Shown here one piece after another: positions 58,200-64,000 of a stretch of DNA of 64,000 nucleotides. This DNA comes from Fructobacillus evanidus (GTDB lineage: Bacteria; Bacillota; Bacilli; Lactobacillales; Lactobacillaceae), in assembly GCF_963580165.1 (NCBI RefSeq), contig NZ_CAUZLM010000008.1, positions 1 to 64,000 on the forward strand. The letters are read 5' to 3'. The first letter of the stretch is position 1. The number at the start of each line of letters is the position of its first letter. A program made the position numbers and the translations under genes. The notes under the pieces are model-generated. The model made no database searches. It was not told where the DNA came from and saw only the letters and a program-made list of their open reading frames with translations.

Positions 58200-58931
58200 T
58201 TGTAATAACACCCCCGAAATAATCAAACGCCCATTTGCTACCATCATTGACTGCCTGTGAGTCGTCTGGACAATCGATGAAGTGCACAGCGTTTTCAATA
58301 TCATCTGACATCTCACTGGCATAGCGTTCAATCTCAATGGTCGACATCAAGTAGTCATAGATAAATGGTTTTTCAGCATCCTTTTTGATATACAAGATAT
58401 GGGCTTCTTTCTTGCCGAACATGAAAGCATAATAAGCAATTTGCTTCTTATATTCCTCATCACGACCATCTCGGAAACTGCCATACTTCAAAAACCCATC
58501 AAAGTCCATTGGCGCTACTGTCTTAAAATCAAACACTGCTTGATTAGTTAGCATGTCAGCTCGACCAGTGGCAGTGAATTGAACACCTTGCCAGTTTCGG
58601 CTTCCTCATTGATTGATACTTCATAGTCAGCATCGCCAAACTGTTCAGCATAATCATGTAGGTGTTGACCGATAACTAGTGCATCAACATACGACTTTTT
58701 TAAACTGCCCTTATTCTTGCCAGTTTTTGAGACCATCAATTCTTGTTCTTCATCTGATACATCAGTAAACTTCTCACGTCCCTCAGCAATGTTGTGAACC
58801 AACGTCCCGAACAACACAGCATCTTTACTACCTTCCCACCAATCACGCTTACCTGTGTAATCGTCTAGCGCCCTTAGTGGGTTCTTGCTAAATTTGAAAG
58901 CCCTTGTGGGGCTCATATGAATCTTGTCCAT
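58189..58931 (-). pseudogene. PD-(D/E)XK exonuclease (DUF3799/RecB-like), broken by a frameshift
   Basis: Two frames together encode one nuclease. The first (58548-58931) starts MDKIHMSPTRAFKFSKNPLR and runs to ...EAETGKV, then derails. The second (58189 to about 58590) continues as GVQFTATGRADMLTNQAVFDFKTVAPMDF, carrying the catalytic G-R-A-D and D-F-K motif. One missing base near 58586-58592 explains it: GGC-AAG-GTG should read GGC-AAn-GGT-GTT. No slippery heptamer is present. With the ERF protein this would form a recombination pair. It is either a real inactivation or a sequencing error. Confidence 0.8.
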
Positions 58932-59067
58932 CGATTATCCTTTCATCGAATTTGTGATTGCACCATCGACACCGTGATTCGATAACCTGATGGCCATCTT
59001 TTGTTTTAAAGACTAGGTGTGGTATATCGTGGGCAAAGCACAGTGTGCAGAAAACGTCATTCAGCAT
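58888..59067 (-). CDS. Small zinc-ribbon-like protein with two CxxC pairs
   Basis: ATG at 59067 opens a 59-residue frame beginning MLNDVFCTLCFAHDIPHLVF, with a second pair in ESRCRWCNHKF. The four cysteines (7, 10, 33, 36) suggest a structural zinc site. It overlaps the nuclease gene by 44 bp. The ribosome binding site is weak, so this may depend on coupling to the upstream gene. Confidence 0.5.
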   Translation of the reverse strand: MLNDVFCTLCFAHDIPHLVFKTKDGHQVIESRCRWCNHKFDERIIDGQDSYEPHKGFQI

Positions 59068-59079
59068 TGTTTAAATCGT

Positions 59080-59295
59080 TTATTCCTCCATCTCTTCATA
59101 TCCCAATACATAAGCATCGCCAATGTCATCAAAGTCAACATTAATTAAGTCGTCATCAGATAAGTCATCATCAGATAATTCATCATGCAAATAATTTTTA
59201 ATAATTCTTCCAAGGCCAACTTCTTGAACAATTTCAATCAGTTCTACTTCTCGTTTATTCAATTTAGGCTGTAATCTACATGCTACTGTTGCCAT
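59080..59295 (-). CDS. Small acidic phage protein
   Basis: The 71-aa product has a basic N-terminal third (MATVACRLQPKLNKREVELI) and an extremely acidic remainder (LSDDDLSDDDLINVDFDDIG). The ATG follows GAGGTGG. It begins right at the stop of the 144-aa gene. No family is recognised. An acidic DNA-mimic role is conceivable but speculative. Confidence 0.55.
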   Translation of the reverse strand: MATVACRLQPKLNKREVELIEIVQEVGLGRIIKNYLHDELSDDDLSDDDLINVDFDDIGDAYVLGYEEMEE

Positions 59296-59730
59296 TTATT
59301 CCACCTCTTCCCGGTCAAACATATCTGGGTTGTAGCCCCATTCACGCATTTCTGACTCCGTTATTGGGTCAGGTGTTGTTTTGCTTTTAAAATCAGTTAA
59401 AATGCCACCAGTATTAACAATTTTGTACAAAATAAGGCAATCATTTTCACTGTCCTTCTTTTTTGTCTTCCAGATATACTCCTTCTCTTTCTCGACAAAT
59501 TGGTCATGAGCCCAATCACGGGTTAGAGGATTAGCAATGGCCATTGTTACTGGCCAATTATCAGTAAATTTTGAAAATGATGGATAGTTACCTTCTAACG
59601 CTGTGTACAAATTTAAAGAATCATGTACTCCAGCATCCATCAACCCATAATCAACTTCTTCTTCATCCGTTATTTTTTCAAAAGCAGATACTATTTTTCG
59701 ATATTCCTTTTCGGTAAATTCGTTCATCAT
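59296..59730 (-). CDS. Phage protein, DUF1642-like, paralogue of 60038-60463
   Basis: The 144-aa protein has a helical N-terminal part and the central FVEKEKEYIWKTKKK, then ITESEMREWGYNPDMFDREEVE at the end. This C-terminus is nearly the same as that of the gene at 60038-60463 (FTESEVREACFNPDMFEREEVE). Such ends occur in DUF1642-type proteins of lactic acid bacterial phages. Function unknown. It overlaps the preceding 55-aa gene by 4 bp. Confidence 0.55.
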   Translation of the reverse strand: MMNEFTEKEYRKIVSAFEKITDEEEVDYGLMDAGVHDSLNLYTALEGNYPSFSKFTDNWPVTMAIANPLTRDWAHDQFVEKEKEYIWKTKKKDSENDCLILYKIVNTGGILTDFKSKTTPDPITESEMREWGYNPDMFDREEVE

Positions 59731-59894
59731 TCTTCCTCTTCAACATTGTCATCAATCGTTTTAGAAACAGCATCCAAAATCAAATTCATGACCCTTTGTT
59801 TTTCTTTAAAATCTAATTTTTTATTGCTTAATACATATTGGATGTCTTGGTTAATGCTGAAATACGCATTCTCAATATTCATGCTTAGTCTCAT
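59727..59894 (-). CDS. Small phage protein (55 aa)
   Basis: MRLSMNIENAYFSINQDIQY begins a 55-residue helical, acidic-ended protein (ending IDDNVEEEE). The ATG lies seven bases from GAGG and overlaps the stop of the upstream 47-aa gene (TGATG). It is part of a string of short, tightly overlapping early genes. No family is recognised. Confidence 0.5.
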   Translation of the reverse strand: MRLSMNIENAYFSINQDIQYVLSNKKLDFKEKQRVMNLILDAVSKTIDDNVEEEE

Positions 59895-60037
59895 CACTCC
59901 ACCTCTTCATCAAGTGTGACTATTGCCACGTAATCATCTGAATAATTACCAGCTTCGTCATAAGCCTCTTCATAAGTTAAATCTCTGTATTCAAAAGTTT
60001 CAAAATCTCCATAAACTGTAACTTTATATTTTTCCAT
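59894..60037 (-). CDS. Small acidic phage protein (47 aa)
   Basis: MEKYKVTVYGDFETFEYRDL begins a 47-residue acidic protein rich in Tyr, Asp and Glu (EEAYDEAGNYSDDYVAIVTL). It follows AGAGGTGG and starts right after the stop of the 141-aa gene. The same ribosome-binding segment (GAAGAGGTGGAATAA) precedes the 71-aa gene at 59295, showing a duplicated block. Function unknown. Confidence 0.5.
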   Translation of the reverse strand: MEKYKVTVYGDFETFEYRDLTYEEAYDEAGNYSDDYVAIVTLDEEVE

Positions 60038-60463
60038 TTATTCCACCTCTTCTCGTTCAAACATATCTGGGTTGAAGCACGCTTCTCGTACTTCTGATTC
60101 TGTAAATGGGGTGCACGGTTTAGTTGATGGATAAAATATTTCAATCGGATAACTTTCTGAACTCTTCACTAAAACCCGGAACTTCCCGTTTGGCAAATGA
60201 TTCTTAGAAATCCAGTAATACTTCTTCTCTTTCTCAACGTACTTTTCCTTAGCTTCTTCACGAGTAGCTGGGTTAGCAATCGCCATAATTTCTTGATTTT
60301 GCAAATTAAAATCTGGATAAAAAACGTTATCCTGATCTGGCGCTTCCATTCTTAATAATTCTTCAAAATCAACACGACTATCAATAAGTCCAAAAACTTC
60401 GTTTGCCGCATTATCCCCAGCCTTTGCAATTGCTCGATATTGTTCTTCAGTAAATTTCTTCAT
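60038..60463 (-). CDS. Phage protein, DUF1642-like
   Basis: The 141-aa protein starts MKKFTEEQYRAIAKAGDNAA and ends FTESEVREACFNPDMFEREE plus VE. The middle AIANPATREEAKEKYVEKEKKYYWISK parallels AIANPLTRDWAHDQFVEKEKEYIWKTK of the gene at 59296-59730, so the two are duplicates. It overlaps the HNHc gene by 4 bp. DUF1642 relation is inferred from length, place and C-terminal pattern. Confidence 0.55.
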   Translation of the reverse strand: MKKFTEEQYRAIAKAGDNAANEVFGLIDSRVDFEELLRMEAPDQDNVFYPDFNLQNQEIMAIANPATREEAKEKYVEKEKKYYWISKNHLPNGKFRVLVKSSESYPIEIFYPSTKPCTPFTESEVREACFNPDMFEREEVE

Positions 60464-61152
60464 CTCTTCTCCTCTTTCTTGACAACATGCAAGTGGTAAA
60501 TCTTGGCAATTCGTTCATCAACTGGCACGCCCTGCAAATGGTAGTAATTCATAAATCGCTCAATTCCCCAGTCTTTTGAATGTTGCTGTTGATGATGTTG
60601 GTGACAAAGTGCCATGCCTGGCCAGCCAAGATGGTTCATCTTCTGTCGACTATTCACGAACCCAATCGCCTTACAATGAGCGAACTCAATACCCTTGCTA
60701 GTTCCGCATATAACGCATTTTTTGTTAATCAGGCATGAATACTCGAACCGCCTTCCAACGTCGCCCTCAAGCTCGTTTACGGGCATTCTGGACAGCGCTA
60801 CATTGTGCGCTAGGCTAAAGTCCAATAACATGCTGATGAACTCGTTGGCATCTGTTCGATTACCTAATCGAGTTGACAGGCTGATATAGTCCAAATCGTT
60901 ATCAAGGCAATACTCAGCTTTGAAATAGTTCTCGACAGCTTTGTTATCTCCTGCCCAGAAGCCACCAATATCAGATTTAGCAATGTCGGCCATAATGGCA
61001 TAGGCGAACTTACGTTGCTGGGCAGTGATTGAATGCTCATCACGAAACACCACGCCTACTGAGTCGGTATAGAAATCTGTATCAACATCATCATCTAATT
61101 GAATTGTTAGTATATTGCCCCGCCTGCTAAGAACCTTACCTGGCGCTTCCAT
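60460..61152 (-). CDS. Putative HNHc nuclease (phage recombination type)
   Basis: The 230-aa protein matches the phage putative HNHc nuclease family (YqaN-like). An N-terminal domain has HSITAQQRKFAYAIMADIA, followed by a zinc/HNH part, CVICGTSKGIEFAHCKAIG and MALCHQHHQQQHSKDWG, giving Cys-x-x-Cys, the HC pair, and CHxHH. Such genes sit near ssDNA-binding and annealing proteins and may process recombination junctions. ATG follows GAGGTGG. Confidence 0.85.
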   Translation of the reverse strand: MEAPGKVLSRRGNILTIQLDDDVDTDFYTDSVGVVFRDEHSITAQQRKFAYAIMADIAKSDIGGFWAGDNKAVENYFKAEYCLDNDLDYISLSTRLGNRTDANEFISMLLDFSLAHNVALSRMPVNELEGDVGRRFEYSCLINKKCVICGTSKGIEFAHCKAIGFVNSRQKMNHLGWPGMALCHQHHQQQHSKDWGIERFMNYYHLQGVPVDERIAKIYHLHVVKKEEKR

Positions 61153-61161
61153 TCAACCACC

Positions 61162-61359
61162 TCAATCACCGTAATAGGCAAACCGCCACAGCTTCTGGCA
61201 ATTCGTGTCCGAGAAGTTCCGCCGGTTTTCGCCATAGAATCGTCTAATCTGCGTTTTGCTAATACCAATCTTCTTAGCCAACTGCGAATCAGCTAGCGTA
61301 GTTGATCGTCGTGCCGTCCACAAACGGTTGTCCATCTTGTCGCTAATTTCTTTCGTCAT
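61162..61359 (-). CDS. Small HTH protein
   Basis: The 65-aa product starts at ATG 61359, seven bases from GAGAGG. Residues 20-50 (TTLADSQLAKKIGISKTQIRRFYGENRRNFSD) form a helix-turn-helix resembling phage regulators. It is short, with no further domain. It lies among replication genes and could regulate early transcription. Confidence 0.55.
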   Translation of the reverse strand: MTKEISDKMDNRLWTARRSTTLADSQLAKKIGISKTQIRRFYGENRRNFSDTNCQKLWRFAYYGD

Positions 61360-61360
61360 C

Positions 61361-61498
61361 TCATAACCTCTCAATCGTCAATTTATAAATCCGACCGCCC
61401 ACTTCGATGTGCTGATTAGCTATAATGCCAGATAGAACTGTATGTTCCATCGCTTCAACAGCCTTTGTTGCGACTCGTTCTTTTTCGTTTTTAATCAT
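61361..61498 (-). CDS. Small phage protein (45 aa)
   Basis: MIKNEKERVATKAVEAMEHT begins a 45-residue protein ending GGRIYKLTIERL. It begins 3 bp after the stop of the upstream 52-aa gene and probably relies on coupling, because its ribosome binding site is weak. The C-terminus looks like a small beta hairpin. Function unknown. Confidence 0.45.
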   Translation of the reverse strand: MIKNEKERVATKAVEAMEHTVLSGIIANQHIEVGGRIYKLTIERL

Positions 61499-61500
61499 AA

Positions 61501-61659
61501 TTATTTATTAACCTGCCGCCACTTGACATAGGGCTTGCCTGCTTCCGCCATTTCACTGTTGAAGCTGTTAATTGCTCTGTCCGCAATTTGTTCGTTTTCA
61601 TATGTCTTCCGACTAAATTCAAAGCCGTCAATAAACATTGCTACTGTTACTTCGTTCAC
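61501..61659 (-). CDS. Small phage protein (52 aa), GTG start
   Basis: A GTG at 61659, overlapping the DnaC-like stop as GTGA and behind GGAGG, starts a 52-residue protein (VNEVTVAMFIDGFEFSRKTY, then INSFNSEMAEAGKPYVKWRQ). It is compact and mixed-charge. No family is recognised. Confidence 0.5.
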   Translation of the reverse strand: MNEVTVAMFIDGFEFSRKTYENEQIADRAINSFNSEMAEAGKPYVKWRQVNK

Positions 61660-62480
61660 TCTCGCAAGTCCTCCATTCCTCCAAATATCAATTGATTCGC
61701 TTCTTTCTTTGCGATTAGTCGGCTGATAATCTTCTCATGATAAGAATGTTCCAGGCTGTTGTTTCCGCCTGTAATTTTCTGGTTAGTTGTGACAATGTTT
61801 GTCTTTGTCCGCTTACCAAATTCATCTTTGGCCTGACGTGCATCAGCAACTTCAAAGAAAAATTTCTGCAGTGGTTCACTAGCTGACTTATCAGTGTTAC
61901 CCATTCCTCCAGCTTCACTTCCGAAGTCATCTAGCACTAGCACATCAACCTTCTTCATCAGTTCCTTGGCGTAGCGCAAACGCTCTTGTTGCTGATAATC
62001 GTTGAAGTTGTGTACCTTGTCCGACAATGCCACTGTGCTAACGAACATAACTGTCTTGTCTGAATGTTCTTTCAGAGCTTGCATCATTGCCAGTGTTAGT
62101 GCTGTCTTACCAGTTCCAGCATTGCCTGCCAGCAAGATATTAAGACCTGAACCGTCAATCACTCGCTTGGTGAGTTTCCTGGCCTTTAGCTTTAGTTCTT
62201 CGGCCTTGGCCACATTGTCTTGCTGGTTTGGATCCCAGTGGTCGAAATCAAACTTCTGTCGTCCACCGCCACCCCAAATGCTCCAGGTTTCAAACTTCTT
62301 GTGTTCTGATGCCTTTAGCTTTTGGTATGCTTCCTGGTCAACCTTTGCTTCTCGCATCTTGATGTAAGTCTTCATTTCTTCGTCATTTAGTCCGCTCAGC
62401 TTCTGCTTAGCCCGCTTGTATGCAGGAACAGACTCAAAGCTTGATTCAATCCCTTTCACAGCATTAGCTAAACTTTCCAT
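61656..62480 (-). CDS. DnaC/IstB-like helicase loader ATPase
   Basis: The 274-aa AAA+ protein has a coil-rich N-terminal part (residues 1-95) and an ATPase core with Walker A GNAGTGKT (119-126), Walker B LVLDDFG (181-187), sensor ISRLIAK at the end and the arginine region REKIISRL-like HEKIISRLIAKK. It would load the replicative helicase at the phage origin opened by the adjacent replisome organiser. It overlaps the next small gene by 4 bp. Confidence 0.9.
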   Translation of the reverse strand: MESLANAVKGIESSFESVPAYKRAKQKLSGLNDEEMKTYIKMREAKVDQEAYQKLKASEHKKFETWSIWGGGGRQKFDFDHWDPNQQDNVAKAEELKLKARKLTKRVIDGSGLNILLAGNAGTGKTALTLAMMQALKEHSDKTVMFVSTVALSDKVHNFNDYQQQERLRYAKELMKKVDVLVLDDFGSEAGGMGNTDKSASEPLQKFFFEVADARQAKDEFGKRTKTNIVTTNQKITGGNNSLEHSYHEKIISRLIAKKEANQLIFGGMEDLRE

Positions 62481-62488
62481 CTATCCTC

Positions 62489-63235
62489 CTAAAAGTCCCA
62501 ATCACCATAGGCCTTGGTTAAGTCTTGGTTGCCAATCGTTCCTGATGATTGAGTCGTATACTCGTCTTCCCACCCAGCTTGATTGAACCAAGTATCAGCA
62601 TTCTTGATGTACCGATTATCTGTGCCTTGCGATTTTAGCTGTCTAATATAGCTATTAAGTCCTGACTTAATCTCATCGTGCTTAACGCCATCTTTGATTG
62701 CTTTCTTGTATTTTGTAAACGAGGTCTTTTTATTCCCTCTTGGTCGCTTCGGATAGATTTCCCAAATCTCGGCAAATTGATTTTTTAATTCACTCTCCAA
62801 AGGCTTTGCCTTTGATAGTGTTTTATTACTTGTATTATTAATTGTAGTATTCTCTGTATTATTATCTCGGAACTTTTGTTCGTTAACTTCTGGAACTTTT
62901 GTTCCATATGTTCTTGAACTTTTGTTCGTTATGTTATGGAAAATATCTTCGTTACCATCAGCTAACTTGATATAACGTCTTACAATTCGTTCCCCTTTTC
63001 GTTGAACATCACGGTGAATGTAACCTCCTTTTTCTAAAGAAGAAAGCCATTTTTGCACAGCTCTTATGCTGACGTTATAAAGATTTGCGAAGTATTCATC
63101 ACCAGCCCAGCAATATCCTTTTTGATTTGTCAGAGCTGTAATTTCTCCATACAGGAGTATTGCTTTTGGAACTAATTCAGAATCATATCTGATGTGGGCT
63201 GGAATAATAGCGTAATAATTTGGTTGTTCATTCAT
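62489..63235 (-). CDS. Phage replisome organiser (helix-turn-helix, DnaD-like)
   Basis: The 248-aa protein, from ATG 63235 behind AGGTGG, starts with the Rep N-terminal winged helix: NYYAIIPAHIRYDSELVPKAILLYGEITALTNQKGYCWAGDEYFANLYNVSIRAVQKWLSSLEKGGYI. A variable linker contains the iterons at DNA level (62870-62927). The C-terminal part (FAEIWEIYPKRPRGNKKTSFTKYKKAI) resembles domains that contact the helicase loader. It probably binds the origin inside its own gene. Confidence 0.87.
   Translation of the reverse strand: MNEQPNYYAIIPAHIRYDSELVPKAILLYGEITALTNQKGYCWAGDEYFANLYNVSIRAVQKWLSSLEKGGYIHRDVQRKGERIVRRYIKLADGNEDIFHNITNKSSRTYGTKVPEVNEQKFRDNNTENTTINNTSNKTLSKAKPLESELKNQFAEIWEIYPKRPRGNKKTSFTKYKKAIKDGVKHDEIKSGLNSYIRQLKSQGTDNRYIKNADTWFNQAGWEDEYTTQSSGTIGNQDLTKAYGDWDF
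62870..62927. repeat. Iterons, putative phage replication origin
   Basis: GAACTTTTGTTC occurs three times (62870-62881, 62893-62904, 62916-62927), spaced exactly 23 bp. They lie in the linker-coding part of the replisome organiser gene, where lactic acid bacterial phages often have their origin. The half-sites GAAC-N4-GTTC resemble an SOS box but regular phasing argues for initiator binding. Confidence 0.8.
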
Positions 63236-63253
63236 AATTACCACCTATACCAA

Positions 63254-63685
63254 TCAGAAAGGCAGGTCGTCATCACTGATCTCAACTCCACCATTGTTTA
63301 CTGGCGCTGATGATTGCTTTTCAGGTTGTGACGTTCCATTTTCTTCTCGTCGCTTATCGGATTCCGACTTTGATTCAAGCAGTGAGAAGTTATCGACTAC
63401 TACTTCGGTCACATACACTCGCTGTCCTTGGTTGTTTTCATAGTTACGTGTTTGCAACCGTCCTTCGATTGCAACCTGCGCTCCTTTGCCAGTAAAGTTA
63501 GCGAAGTTTTCGGCTGGTTTACGCCAGATAACAGCGTTGATGAAGTCTGCTTCACGTTCACCATCGCTGTTCTTAAATGGACGATTAACGGCCAATGTGA
63601 ACGAACCAACCGCCGTACCAGACTGCGTGTACCGAAGTTCAACATCCTTGGTCATTCGTCCAATCAATACCACTCGATTAATCAT
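63254..63685 (-). CDS. ssb: Single-stranded DNA-binding protein
   Basis: The 143-aa protein has an OB fold: MINRVVLIGRMTKDVELRYT, FINAVIWRKPAENFANFTGKGAQVAIEGRLQTRNYE, then a low-complexity linker and the acidic C-terminal tip EISDDDLPF that binds partner proteins. It coats ssDNA during phage replication and recombination. ATG 63685 follows GGAGG and overlaps the ERF stop by 8 bp. Confidence 0.95.
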   Translation of the reverse strand: MINRVVLIGRMTKDVELRYTQSGTAVGSFTLAVNRPFKNSDGEREADFINAVIWRKPAENFANFTGKGAQVAIEGRLQTRNYENNQGQRVYVTEVVVDNFSLLESKSESDKRREENGTSQPEKQSSAPVNNGGVEISDDDLPF

Positions 63686-64000
63686 TAGTAATTTCCTCCA
63701 AATCTTCATTCATCGCATACTTGATTGCTCCGAATAGGGCATTAGCTTTGGCAAAACTCAATTTTTTAACCTGGTTAGCGCCTTCGTTGTTCATTCCCAA
63801 CGTTGCCCAAATCATTTCTAATTTGTTTTTATCTACCGTTCTTAACAATTCGATACATTTAGCTTGCACCCTAGTTCTGGACTCCTTTTCGCCTTCCAAA
63901 TGCTTTTGAAGTTCAGTCATTTCCTCGCCGTCATCATCTTCATCTTTTGGTGTAACTCCAAAGGCTGCCATCAATGATCCACGCTTAGCATACGTAGCTG
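63678..64000 (-). CDS. ERF-family ssDNA annealing protein, C-terminal part (cut by window edge)
   Basis: The frame is open from the right edge. Its first residues, ATYAKRGSLMAAFGVTPKDE then DDDGEE, match the ERF hallmark (Y-x-x-R-x-x-L-x-x-x-x-G-[IV]-x-x-x-DDDG). Behind it comes a helical C-terminal part ending LEEITND. ERF proteins anneal complementary single strands in phage recombination. The N-terminal core is outside the window. It is followed directly by ssb. Confidence 0.82.
   Translation of the reverse strand, partial: ATYAKRGSLMAAFGVTPKDEDDDGEEMTELQKHLEGEKESRTRVQAKCIELLRTVDKNKLEMIWATLGMNNEGANQVKKLSFAKANALFGAIKYAMNEDLEEITND

Noticed and set aside
62870..62927. The three GAAC-N4-GTTC repeats as SOS boxes
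   Set aside because: They lie inside a gene with no promoter nearby and are phased at 23 bp, which fits iterons better. Kept as a side hypothesis only.
1..64000. CRISPR arrays
   Set aside because: No regularly spaced repeats with unique spacers were seen. The only regular repeats are the tape measure units and the iterons.

Overview
The window is a piece of a low-to-mid GC Lactobacillales chromosome (everything up to about 33.2 kb) followed by most of a siphovirus prophage (33.2 kb to the right edge). The Lys-type MurE, a Bacillus-type LexA box, an arginyl-tRNA synthetase under a T-box, YneF, YlbF, YutD and YunD homologues and BirA/BioY point to the Leuconostoc/Weissella/Fructobacillus branch of Lactobacillaceae. 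A prophage tail protein with a dextranase (GH66) catalytic domain suggests a dextran-making host. Weissella is my best guess, by inference only.

Chromosomal part. At 1-110 lies the end of an IS3-family (IS150-like) element. Next come rpsB-tsf, an SPFH membrane-scaffold operon, tRNA modification and phospholipid acyltransferase genes, yneF, and lexA with its own SOS box. The aspartate-family cluster follows: thrC-asd on the minus strand, diverging from hom-thrB and lysC. After it are ylbF-like, a class A PBP, argS with a T-box leader, a DUF2187 gene, coaBC, murE, and a CPA2 antiporter behind an unassigned structured leader. A type I toxin-antitoxin locus of the small holin-like toxin kind comes next, then dus, a HAM1-like gene, birA, bioY (BirA operator visible), yutD with a long disordered tail, yunD, pepQ, rpmA-rplU, a TetR regulator, an SMR exporter with pnuC, and tRNA-Arg(UCU).

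Prophage part. The tRNA-Arg 3' end is the likely attL. The prophage reads on the minus strand throughout, so it runs right to left. Replication and recombination come first: an ERF annealing protein cut by the right edge, SSB, a replisome organiser containing three 23-bp-spaced iterons, a DnaC-type loader, an HNH nuclease, and a PD-(D/E)XK exonuclease broken by a frameshift. A string of very small genes follows, with a DUF3310 protein, a phage PnuC, an ArpU/RinA-like late regulator, an odd 87-nt tRNA-like gene and an HNH gene. Then come the packaging/cos region, terminase, portal, ClpP-like protease and HK97 capsid, the connectors, the major tail protein, G/GT frameshifted chaperones, tape measure, Dit, Tal, the GH66 dextranase and the BppU baseplate protein. 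XkdX, holin and a GH25 lysin end the late module. Between lysin and attL sit a DUF1003 membrane gene and a two-gene cassette (96-aa protein plus HTH protein) under a promoter with a palindromic operator. Integrase, repressor and attR are presumably beyond the right edge.

Most promising points for novelty: the tail-borne dextranase, the prophage PnuC, the tRNA-like gene that may carry a UUA anticodon, the structured leader of the antiporter, and the autoregulated two-gene cassette next to attL.
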